From positions 3,706,501-3,770,500 of the forward strand of contig OX345637.1 of the NCBI GenBank assembly GCA_947044365.1: 64,000 nt of DNA, written 5' to 3'. The position numbers and the translations under genes are program-made. Positions 23,252 through 33,080 of the stretch are shown here, piece after piece (position 1 is the stretch's first letter; each line of letters opens with the position of its first letter). This stretch comes from Petrosia ficiformis. Lineage: Eukaryota > Porifera > Demospongiae > Haplosclerida > Petrosiidae. The notes beneath the pieces are model-generated. The model was given only the letters and a program-made list of their open reading frames with translations. It was not told the DNA's origin and did not search any database.

Positions 23252-23987
23252 TGACGTCATAAAACGTCGGAGGCGATAAAATTTGAGTGCTCCATAGACT
23301 GCAATACAAAATTTATAATATTTGACTGTTTATATCTAATAAACAGTAAGTAATATCAGAAATATAGTGTGAAAATCTTGCAGTTTTTCAGCTACAGTTT
23401 GATTATAGTGAACTGTGTATCTCCAGTATGGCATCTCAGCCATCAATGGTCAACTGCCCTGTACTGTCTGAGCCATTAGAAGTAAATACTGTGGTGACTC
23501 TAAAAGAATGGCTGAAATTCCATGGTGAGGATTTTCCTGTCAGAGCCAAGAAAGATGACTTGATACGCTTTCTTCCTGGCTTGCTTCCAAATTTAATTCC
23601 TACTGACAAAGAAGGCACTTTTGTAATATCTCCATCCTTAAAGTGCTGGTTACATACTCTGGTGTAGTCATTAATATCCTCTTCTTTTAGCTCCAATGCC
23701 TTATAACCATTCCAGTACAACTTCCAGTTTACTTGGAAGTCTGTGCAGGGTTATTCCTTTAGTAGCATCCTTTTTAGCTCCACATATGCAACACTTCATT
23801 ACCATTTCGGAATTACACACTTCACTATAATCAAACTGTAGCTAAAGAGCTGCTCTACAAGATTTTCACACTATCTTTCTGATATTACTTACTGTTTATC
23901 AGATATAAATGGTCAAATATTACATATTTTGTATTGCAGTCTATGGAGCACTCAATTTTTATCACCTCCAGACGTTTTATGACGTCA
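23252..23987. mobile_element. 736-bp element with ~160-bp terminal inverted repeats carrying a THAP finger
   Basis: The left arm 23252-23412 and the inverted right arm 23821-23987 match over almost their whole length (AAAACGTC, GAGTGCTCCATAGACTGCAA, ACAGTAAGTAATATCAGAAA, GTGTGAAAATCTTG). Both termini are the perfect palindrome TGACGTCA. Between the arms is a minus-strand THAP-like ORF and nothing resembling a transposase. P-element-type transposases carry an N-terminal THAP domain, so this is plausibly an internally deleted P-like element. No convincing 8-bp target duplication was seen. Confidence 0.8.
23436..23805 (-). pseudogene. THAP zinc-finger ORF, one frame break
   Basis: From ATG 23805 the frame reads MVMKCCICGAKKDATKGITL and HRLP, the first half of a THAP C2CH finger (C-x2-C ... 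HRLP). A frame change near 23740 leads to LYWNGYKALELKEEDIND, then VCNQHFKDGDITKVPSL, supplying the second C-x2-H and the trailing Pro, and ends at the TGA 23438-23436. THAP domains bind DNA sequence-specifically and are ~90 residues, so the ORF is little more than the domain. The plus-strand ORF opposite (23428-23667) is its shadow. The frame break implies it is not functional as assembled, or is a sequence error. Confidence 0.7.
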
Positions 23988-24020
23988 TTACCATTTATCA
24001 ATGGTGGAATTGCCAACACA

Positions 24021-24054
24021 CGCGCATGCGCATCACCAGTAACCTAACTTCCGG
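24021..24054 (+). promoter_or_regulatory. NRF1-type palindrome and ETS site upstream of paralogue C
   Basis: CGCGCATGCGCA at 24021-24032 is a full NRF1 consensus. ACTTCCGG at 24047-24054 is an ETS/GABP core. Both lie 50-80 bp before the ATG at 24101 in an otherwise CG-poor region, the arrangement of TATA-less metazoan housekeeping promoters. Motif match is seen; function is inferred. Confidence 0.55.
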
Positions 24055-24100
24055 AACAAGACGAGAATACTTTCGTTGTCGATAACAACTGCATTCTACA

Positions 24101-27100
24101 ATGGATGTTAATGGAAGAGGTGAGTCATAGATATGAGCAGTGCAGACTGGCGACAATGCTGGATAAATCACAAACTAACTCTTAGATTTGCATAGTATGT
24201 GTGTATATATATCTAGTCTGATAATGCCAACTCAGACTTTTTGTAACACTGCCTCTGGTAGGTTGTGAACAGTTGATGCATGTTCTACTTGCATAGCCTG
24301 ACCCATCCCACTGCAAGTTAGTGAAAGGAAGGGTCCTATATATTAGCCTGTGTGATGAAGTCAAATAGGGTGTTATATCTCCAACAATCTGATACATCAA
24401 ATGTTTACTTAACCCACACTAAAGTTCACATTGTCTGCAATTCTTGCTCTTAACATCTGTTTAGAAAAGTCCCCTATTTTTAGATCTATTCAATTTATAT
24501 GCAGACACCTACAATCTCTCTAACACCCTTCGTAATATCATTTGTCATTGTTGTGCTTGTGCAGGATATGTGTTCTCATTAATGCATGGAATTTTAATTG
24601 AGATAGTGTTGATTATGACATATATAGTACTTACACATAATAATTATAATTGTGTACATAAAAGGAAGTTTACTACATGTACAATTATCGCTCCCACTGG
24701 TCTATTGAAATTGATGTTGTAATGTAAAATTAATTTTTATAGAAAAATGACAAGCGTTATGTAAATGTGACCACCTTAGCATTAACATTGCTTATATGTA
24801 TTTATTCCATGATTACCTGTAGATTCACAAAAATATTTGATGTCAATGGAAGAAATTTGTGATGCTGACAATGCTTTACTTAAGAAAGCACAACTGCAAT
24901 ATGCACTGCCAAGTTGTAAAGATCATCCAAAACACAGCAATAAGAATGATGTACAGCCACAAAAATGTGAGGTTTCACTTGCTAAAAAAATATGTCATTA
25001 GCTTGTTTATGTAGTGTATACTGAGGATGAAGTATGTGAAATACAAGAGAAAGAAGCTAATAAATGGAAAACATATATTAAAGATAAAGATAACATAATT
25101 AATATATTAAAATCCAGTGAATCATCACTCAAATTCGTACTATATGTTTTGAATAAACGTGAGATAGACAATAAAATCACCACATTAATAACAATTACTA
25201 GATATCAAATTCTTTTTTTTTAGAACTGGAAATCCAAAATACAAAAGTCAAACATTTGGAAGAATTTAATTTCAAATTTACCCCTTCAACAGGTCTGTAT
25301 TATGAAAGTTTCAGTTATAAATTCAAAAAGTTATAAAAATGTAATAGTATATACTATAAACAAGAATATTGTTTAGTTTATATTAATTAATGAATAACAT
25401 CTACACAGCATTCTTCTATTAGCAATTCATCATTATTATTACATTTCATTACTTTAAAATAAGTTTAAAAATATGATGTTCATTCTTTAAACTGGCATCA
25501 GAACCTGATGGAACAAACATACATCTCATTTCGCCCCTCTCTCTTGTGAAATGTTCGAAAGATACACTCATATACATATCATATTGAATGTGTGTTAAAT
25601 ATTATGTATTTTTATTAGATGAGGAAGATATGGAGACAGTGGAAGTGGAGAAACATTATCAGAAGATCCATGAAGAAGAACCACTAGAAGAGGAGATGTC
25701 AAATTCTGTAGATGAGGATAGTGATAAAATGCAAATTTTACGGAGAGGTTGGTTGAGTGTTATTGTCATCCAATGATTATTATACATTATTAATATGATT
25801 ATAACAGAGATAGAGTCATTCCAGAATGTGATTGACAGTAAGAATGAACAAATACAGCAACTGCAGAGTATGGTAGACACAAATGAGGAGAGAATAAATG
25901 AGTTAAAGTCAACACTAAAACGTAAGTCTTGCATACATGCTGTATTTCATTACTAACCTTTTCAGTTTTAGAACTGCAGATAAAGATCACTGATAAAGAT
26001 TTGCAAATAGAAGAGTTAGAGGCACAAATGGCTAACAATCAGATATTTCCTACACATGTGCCTGGTTAGTCATTGCTACATAGCACTATTAGTTTACTAT
26101 AAAGAATATATATTTTTCAGTTTTCATAATAATGGTATTGTACATCCTTCCTGTTGTGACAGTTATTTGACTTGTCACTGTGTTTGTGTTCATATATAAG
26201 AATTTGATTGCTATGTGATACATTTCAGTTCACATGCTAACTGTAATTATAGGCATTATGAATAAGTATTTCAAATGGTATAGTCATGCACAGGAATGCT
26301 CCCAAAGCAAGATGTAGTGTCCCTCTTGTATCATACATTCTACGATGTTCCTGTACATATCTATCTATGTATATCCTGATCTTAAAATGAAATATATCTG
26401 AGGTTATAGAATAGTTTGGGATCATCCTGGAATAGGAATATACATATCAAGTATCCTAAGTATCTGCAGACACTATATGCCAAAGCTGACATTGTTGGGT
26501 TTTAGACACGAGAAAGTCATCAGCAATAATTATTGGGATTCTTTTCTTTATTTCTATTATTGTAGTTGTACTAACAAAGGAGGAGGAACAGTGTGCATGC
26601 TGGCCATTACCCAAGACTGTTCAGGAGACAGACCAAAAAGACAGCATACATTGGGTTATAGGTAAAAACGTTTCACTAACAAAGAAGGAAGAACTGTACT
26701 GGCCATTACCCAAGACTGTTCAGGAGACAGACCAAAAAGACAGCATACATTGGGTTATAAGTAAGACCTTTTCACTAGCAAAAGAAGAAGAACTGTACTG
26801 GCCATTACCCAAGACTGTTCAGGAGACAGACAGAAAAGACACCATACATTGGGTTATAGGTAAGAACTTTATTTATAGTTAATATGTGTATTAGCCTCAC
26901 CTTCACTTTTAAACCCATATCACTTATTTTGTTAGTTTAGATGAGTTTCATAATTTATCCTTCCATATGATTAAACCTAATGCTCTTTGTCGTATAATAT
27001 ACATGACTGTATGTAGATATAGTTATAATGTACACTCATGACTTCAGATAAATATTTTATTTATATAAGTAAATTCAATGTGATCATGAGTCTGTATATA

Positions 27101-27316
27101 TACTATATAAATTAGAATTAGTTAATGTATAAAAATGCATAATGATGTGTAACTATAATACTTTATAATTAGAAATATAGCTGATGTAGTATGTTATAAA
27201 GTTACGTTATGTTTATAGTGTAAAAATTAAAATTTTAACTGAAACAGTCAGAAGTTAATTCTGTTCTTTTCATTCCAGCTACAAAGGAAATTTGTTATTT
27301 GTATTCCATGCGATAA
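24101..27316 (+). CDS. Coiled-coil/WPLP-repeat family, paralogue C (predicted 347 aa)
   Basis: Nine exons, every junction GT-AG in phase 1: 24101-24119 (MDVNGR), 24823-24966, 25015-25158, 25224-25292, 25619-25747, 25808-25921, 25972-26064, 26566-26859 and 27279-27316, total 1,044 nt. Exon order equals that of paralogue B, with high identity in exons 3 and 5-9. The N-terminus has MEEICDADNALLKKAQ. The centre has acidic coiled-coil segments (DTNEERINELKSTLK; DLQIEELEAQMANNQ). Exon 8 encodes three in-frame 33-residue units (KEEELYWPLPKTVQETD ... IHWVI), and the C-terminus is KEICYLYSMR. No signal peptide or TM segment. Function unknown. Being intact and behind a housekeeping-like promoter, it is the best gene of the family to study. 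Confidence 0.8.
26566..26859 (+). repeat. Three in-frame 33-aa WPLP units (paralogue C exon 8)
   Basis: Landmark GTTATA occurs at 26655, 26754 and 26853, an exact 99-nt period. Units 2 and 3 differ by few bases. Each unit start retains GTAAAAAC or GTAAGACC just after GTTATA, a relic of the ancestral 5' splice site now read as Gly/Ser-Lys-(Asn/Thr). Confidence 0.9.
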
Positions 27317-28186
27317 ACAAGACAAATGGAGAAATGTTTATCGAAGGCTTCATGCATGTATGTAAATAACATTATGATTTGATATAATTATACATGATAT
27401 AATTATAATCATGTATGTCTTTTTATGACTGAGTTGAAGAATTTAGTACATATGAATGATGAATAATACTGGCGATTGGTGAACTAAATTCTGTTTTATT
27501 TTCTGTACTGTACAAAAAATTGTCTTAGAAATTCCATTTTGAATGTTTTCACTGTAAGTATTTGTTGTTATTTCTGAGTATAATAATAATAAAATTATTT
27601 TTTTTGTCTGATTATTAAATTTTCGCATAGAGCTCCTACAGGCCTGGGCAATGTTGAAAATCTGAATTATAATTTATGTGTCTGTAATTAAACTGGGCAT
27701 TTTTGTTTGAAAGAAATGTGTGGGCAGAGAGTTTTAAACTAATTACTTTCAGCTCTATAACTCTAAAACTTAGGATTCTAACTTACCTTGCTGGAAAGGA
27801 CAGTTGTTATTATTACGATTTTATGTAAAATGTATGCAGCAGGACGACAGCAAGGCGATGAAGGTGTGGCTAGATGTCTTTTGCCACTGCATGCATGAAT
27901 GATCAAGAAGGGTCTGGGAAAGAATTGGGAACTAGACTAAACTTCCACATTTTGATTCCTCACACATTAACTTACTACTCCTTTAGCCTTGTGTGCTCAA
28001 TATGACCTTTGGTCTTTACGTGTACATATTATATAGTATACAGTACTAGATATGTAGAAATTTATATTGTTAGCCCTAGTCACTTTGGAATTTCATTTGT
28101 GTACACTGTGACACTCCAATTAGCAGATCAACTGGTAATACTAATGCATTAGTAGCTATGCTGCTATACTGTATGTATAAGGCAGT
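27317..28186. other. Intergenic, nothing recognised
   Basis: AT-rich 3' flank of paralogue C with no repeat family or coding pattern recognised. Confidence 0.55.
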
Positions 28187-28585
28187 ATGATAAAAGCTGC
28201 TCTTGTTTGTAAGACCAGTGATATGAAGTTAACATTGACACAGTTACAAAAAGCTATTATTACACCCATGCGTAACTTAAGTTATCAAACATTCCTGTCT
28301 TTGTATGGGGCACATTCAGCTACCCTCAACGGTACAACATACAGAATAAAAGGTTTTTTGGTGTTTAGCATCAACAATGATGAGCCAATATTTGGCAAAA
28401 TTATAGCTATGATTGTTTCCACTGCAAAAGAAACTTTGTTTGTACTGCAAATGTTTCATACTATTCATTTTAACATGCATGTTCATTCATTAGAAGTGTG
28501 TGGTTCAAATGTCGTTAATGTATACAGTTTAGATGAGCTATTAGACCATCTTCTACTTCATTTTTGCAACTTTGGTAATATATAG
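28187..28585 (+). CDS. ORF of a multicopy unknown family (transposon-associated?)
   Basis: 132-codon ORF (MIKAALVCKTSDMKL; YRIKGFLVFSINNDEPIFGK; SLDELLDHLLLHF). The pattern NG-x2-Y-x3-G-x-hydrophobic ... D-x-P-x-F-G-K-I ... LLD resembles, from memory, the C-terminal part of large unannotated multicopy proteins in sponges, cnidarians and fish; I cannot name it. No splice partner identified. Probably a fragment. Confidence 0.35.
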   Translation: MIKAALVCKTSDMKLTLTQLQKAIITPMRNLSYQTFLSLYGAHSATLNGTTYRIKGFLVFSINNDEPIFGKIIAMIVSTAKETLFVLQMFHTIHFNMHVHSLEVCGSNVVNVYSLDELLDHLLLHFCNFGNI

Positions 28586-29786
28586 CAGGTATTTATTTGT
28601 TTGTTCTAACAATCTGCATAAATATATCACTGCAGCTAAATAAAATTATGTTGACCATAACTTCATTCATGATTAATATAACTTGAAGTGCAAATGTTGG
28701 GAATTTAAGTTAAGGTTATGTTACAGTATCTTAACAAGTATTCCTGGATTATGACTAAGTAGTGATTGTGTGTATGGTGATGTTCACGTTTTGATTGGTG
28801 TTTGACTGTTCATTTATTCACTTGTAAGTAATTGATTATTTAGTACTTCATTCATTAATTATATGCCATAGGCTTGCCTTTGCTGCAAGCATTACTCAGC
28901 ACTTGTGGTTTAACACACCACTCACATGGCCCTTCTAGAACTTTCTTTGATTTTTTGTATATAAATAAGTTGTATTTATCATAATATATATACTTTGTTG
29001 TTCGATATTAAATTTATATATCAAGTCTCATTGAACTGCAATCAAACTTTGGGTTCCAAAGGTTGGCTCAAACAATTGGTGATCCTCACTACATAGGTAG
29101 CAGTGAAATGTTCACCACACTACTTCACTGCTGTGTAGAGACAGAACTATGTGGTGGTCTTCACCCTAGAGGTAGTGACTTAGTTTTTACAGTGCAGAGA
29201 TATATAACCATGCACAGTTCTAAAAACTGATTTCTTTATTATCCAATTTGCAATTGATTGTTTACATAAGTTACATTTGCTCTGCATGGCCAAAAGACAC
29301 ATGGAAATCATATAAGAGGTAAAAGCCAGTCCAATGCTTTTATATATAGTTTGCAAGAAAAGACTCATTGTTAATGGCCATTTACTAAAACATCCAAATG
29401 ATTTTAACAGTCAAGAATATAGCATTTAGATGGATGTTCAGATACAGACATGCTAATGCTACAATCACTACAATTTTAGTGTCTTGTCTATTCATATTTC
29501 AAGACAACAATTTGTAACATAATTATTTCTATGTATCTGACCATAAAAAGGGTTTGGAAACCAGTAAACACATGTTCTTTTTTTCTAATTGGGTGGACGT
29601 TTTGTCATAGTAATAACATCCATGTAGCCATAACATGCAACCTGTATGACAAAATAAATTGAAATTTATGCTGTAAAGTTATTGTCAGTCAACCTGCATA
29701 ATTAAAATGTCTTCTCTAATTAAAAAAAAATATTTAAATAATTACGTAACTTTAGTTTTATACTGAGTATTGCATGTTTCAGTACT
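28586..29786. other. No gene recognised
   Basis: AT-rich, with no convincing exon. Ends at the stop codon of the PEDS1-like exon. Confidence 0.5.
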
Positions 29787-30308
29787 TCACAAAATGATAA
29801 CTCTTTCCTTCAGATATAGTTGAGAGAATTGGTAAAATTTCTTGGACCATCGCATGTCATCTTGACGCGGTTTTGCACCAGTCAACTTTTCAATCACCCA
29901 TTCCATTTTATTCCAGAAATCAATAAAATCAAGTGGATAGTTGGCCAATCCATTTGTTACACAATATCCCACCATGTATGGAGGACGATGATGAATATGA
30001 TGATGATCAAAGGGAAGAATCAGATGGCATTTCTGTAGTAACTTGGCCCAACGAGGTACACCTGTATGAAGGTGTGACCATTTATGAATCTGGTTAGTGC
30101 TAGTTAATAGCACTGCAAAGACAGCTACAAACAATAGGAAAAGATACCATTTCTGAATTTCCTCTGGAATAAAAGTGAGTAACGCATAAACAGGGATTCC
30201 CAAAGGTGATCCAAAACCGATACACATATCACTCCAAGCAAGCAAAAATCTGGTACGAGTGAATGCTAAGGGGTCAATGTGATGTTCTCGGAAGGGAACC
30301 ATTAGTGC
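29787..30308 (-). CDS. PEDS1: Plasmanylethanolamine desaturase (Kua/TMEM189) C-terminal exon
   Basis: A single exon runs from an acceptor (atatag| at 30309-30312) to TGA near 29787, about 173 residues. It holds the histidine-rich motifs of the Kua/CarF/PEDS1 family: PFREHHIDP, NQIHKWSHLH, CHLILPFDHHHIHH, and the C-terminal LANYPLDFIDFW, LTGAKPRQDDMRW, with hydrophobic spans between. PEDS1 is an ER membrane enzyme that introduces the vinyl-ether double bond of plasmalogens. Family members are ~270 residues, so the N-terminal ~95 residues are missing; no upstream exon was found before the ABCB fragment. After HHIDP the usual R-H-D-F ... N-G-D-N stretch is replaced by RTRFLLAWSDM. Either a divergent or a partial gene. 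Confidence 0.85.
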   Translation of the reverse strand, partial: ALMVPFREHHIDPLAFTRTRFLLAWSDMCIGFGSPLGIPVYALLTFIPEEIQKWYLFLLFVAVFAVLLTSTNQIHKWSHLHTGVPRWAKLLQKCHLILPFDHHHIHHRPPYMVGYCVTNGLANYPLDFIDFWNKMEWVIEKLTGAKPRQDDMRWSKKFYQFSQLYLKERVIIL

Positions 30309-30787
30309 CTATATACAAATATGTGTACCACTAAAAAAGCTAATGGGTTATTGGAGTTTTATTTTCAGTGCAAAGTATCTGTCAAATAAAATGTATGTAT
30401 TCTAAACAACTTACTAATTGTTAAAACCTTGCAACTGTACTAACCACTAAATTAGTCTGTTTTTTTTTTGCAGCGTATTGGTTATTATTACAGTCAAATT
30501 GATATACATACTGTAAGTACTCTGGAATGAACAAGTAATATCTGTTGTTTTCACAGATGTTAGAACAGATTGATAATAATACACCATAGGTTGACTTTCA
30601 CTGGAGTAGATTCAAAGTTTATGCAGATTTAAACCATTCTTAAGTATGTGAAACACTTCTGCTGTTAAAGCCAACCAGGCAAGTGTAACCCCTTCAATTT
30701 TGGAAGGAAAAGGCAACTAGTGTTTCAACCTTAGCTAAACTGTGCACTTAACACTATACTTTGAAAATTTTTAAAAGTTTCTTTATT
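30309..30787. other. Upstream of PEDS1-like exon; nothing coding
   Basis: No N-terminal PEDS1 exon visible. A short repeat (TGTTAAAACCTTGCAACTGTACTAACCA, about 30418-30446) recurs near 47500 and, more weakly, 51680. Confidence 0.5.
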
Positions 30788-31070
30788 TCATTTTTCTTTC
30801 CTGTAAACATTAGAATGCAAGGAATTTCCAAACCTCCAGTGTAGTTGACCCTGTCTTCTTAGAAAAAGGAAGCAGAGGCAAGATATTTTTCTGGGTATGT
30901 GCCCACAATTCTGCCATCTTCTATAACTGCTACTGTGTAGCAGTCCGTGGAATTCTGTGGCTCTCTTGTACAGACAAGCTCGTCGTTGATAGCTGCTTCT
31001 CATATCCGCCTGTGTAGACATGATATCCACGGAGACACATCTCCACGTTCAACTCATTCATGTTTTGCAT
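30788..31070 (-). pseudogene. Degenerate fragment of a repeated unknown family
   Basis: In one frame DCYTVAVIEDGRIVG and in the next GHIPRKISCLCFLFLRRQG; a 1-nt shift near 30905 separates them. The composite resembles a segment (YAVAV-x-G-x-IVGH-x-PRKIS-x-FLRR-G) that I recall in multicopy invertebrate proteins of unknown function. Upstream, MNELNVEMCLRGYHVYTGG may be its start. Confidence 0.4.
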
Positions 31071-31340
31071 CACTAATTACCTGCTTCCAAATTTTTAAAG
31101 TCAAGAACCTCCTTACTCCATTCATTGTTAAGTTGCATGAAGTTTAGGTTCAGTCATACCTAGTCTATAGACATTTCTACTATATAGTGCAAGAAAGAAC
31201 GTAACAAATATGTTGTTCATACTACTTTACATTGCATAAATTATTATTGCATCACAATTTTACCAAAACCAATATATACCCAAAGTAAAGTTGATTTAAA
31301 ATTACTAGCCCCAGTAATAATACAAGCTAATTAAACCGAC

Positions 31341-32552
31341 CTCGGTAACATCCATTAATTCTGTGTTTTGGCTTAAACCTTCTCTGTACACAGTACTACT
31401 ATATTGTGCTGGACTGATTATAGCAGATGAGACTGGCTTTTGTTCATCAACTGCTTTCCAAAACATATCTAAGCGAATAGAATAATAAAGATACAAACAT
31501 GAAGACATGTATAGAACATAATGATCCCAATACCTTTTCCTTTATCTTCTGCAATCTTTTGGTTCATAATTAGTTGATAATAGAGACCTTCCTTTTTCAT
31601 CAATTCAGCATGATTACCCATCTCTACTACGACTCCTTATCAATACCAATAATCACATCTGCTCTTTGAATAGTAGACAATCGATGAGCAATAATAATAG
31701 TAGTTCGACCTTCCTTTGCTTTCTCTAGAGCTTTGTGAACATATTTCTCACACTCTGTATCTAGAGCAGAGGTAGCTTCATCAAGAAGAAGGATCTTGGG
31801 ATCTCGTACTATGGCTCGAGCAATAGCTATGCGTTGTTTCTGACCTCCACTCAATTGAGCTCCTCCTTCACCAATACTGTGTTGTATCCATCAGGAAGAC
31901 TAGAGATGAAGTCATGAGCATTAGCAACTTTAGCAGCCATTACAATGTCATGCATTGAAGCACTCTCTTTCCCATAACTAATATTTTCAGCAACACTTAC
32001 ATTGAATAGAACAGGTTCTTGAGATACAACAGCAATCTGGTTACGTAACCAGCTAATATTCAAATCTCTGATATCTATTCCATCTAACGAAATCTAAAAA
32101 TAAGTACAATTCATTTAAACATTTCATTTTCATACAATTATACTTACAATTCCCCCAGTAGACTCATAGATTTTTGGGATAAGTTTGACTATGGTACTCT
32201 TTCCACACCCACTTGGGCCAACCAATGCAACAGTCTGTCCTGGTTTAATAATCATTTTTTAATCCATGCAAAACCTTCACATCAGGACGAGATGGATAAT
32301 TGAATACAACAGCGGAGAACAAAATATTTCCTTCAAATGTTTCAGGTATGATACCATCACTGGAACTAGAGTTAATCTGTGATTCCTATAACACAGTGAT
32401 CATCATTAGCATAAAAAAACTAGTAGCTAATGACTTACTGTATCAATAATTTCATATATAACTCTAGCAGATGCTATGGCTTCAAACACATTTCCAAAAT
32501 ATGGCAGACAATCAGTAATTGTAAGTGTAGCAGCACAAATTCCTCCAGCAAC
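31341..32552 (-). pseudogene. ABCB (P-glycoprotein-like) transporter fragment: linker, NBD1, inter-half linker
   Basis: Four exon-like blocks: 32552-32439 (end of TMD1; YFGNVFEAIASARVIYEIID), 32385-32148 (Walker [10 protein letters not shown]), 32093-31534 (QEPVLFNVSVAENISYG, signature LSGGQKQR, Walker [13 protein letters not shown]-loop IAHRLST) and 31468-31341 (charged linker). The order is that of the first nucleotide-binding domain of a full ABCB exporter. Three single-base frame breaks occur: in an A run before [10 protein letters not shown], before [10 protein letters not shown], and at AAGGAGTC before [14 protein letters not shown]1, TMD2 and NBD2 are absent, and the PEDS1-like exon follows. 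Probably a pseudogene or broken duplicate; homopolymer sequencing errors are the alternative. Confidence 0.85.
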
Positions 32553-33080
32553 CTGTAATATAGGTTGTAAGATCTTAAACTACTGCTATTTTCGTATAGA
32601 TTTTAATATTCATGTTTATTATTATTTGTATTGGTATTGCATGGTTACCTTTGAGTGATGTAACCAATACCTGTAGTGTAATGAAACATTTGATAATTAA
32701 TGTCATTTATTTTGGATATAATACCCATGAGTAATACATGTTTCTATTGCTAGAATACTTGAAAGTAAAGTTGTGCAGTTATATCTAGTTGATAATCATG
32801 ATTATTTGCCACAAGCAGTACGGAACATTTTTATTTCAATAATTGGGCTAAATTTGTATTTGATCACTCATTTTCAAAAACCTAACAATAGGGTTTGGTA
32901 TTATGATAAAGTTACATACTACTTAAAATGCATCCAATATGTGTTTAGTTCATTAATAGCCTTAAAGTTGTATATTATAATGTAAATCAGACATGGCTCT
33001 TCTGGGAGCAATCGATCACGATCAAGACCATCCACACTCAGCTCATTTGGAATTTTGTATAATGAACAATTAAACTAGGA

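Noticed and set aside
23428..23667. Plus-strand ORF starting MASQPSMVNCPVL
   Set aside because: Antisense of the THAP ORF; the minus strand carries the C2CH motif.
32476..32985. Plus-strand ORFs opposite and beside ABCB
   Set aside because: AT-rich or antisense shadows with no domain.
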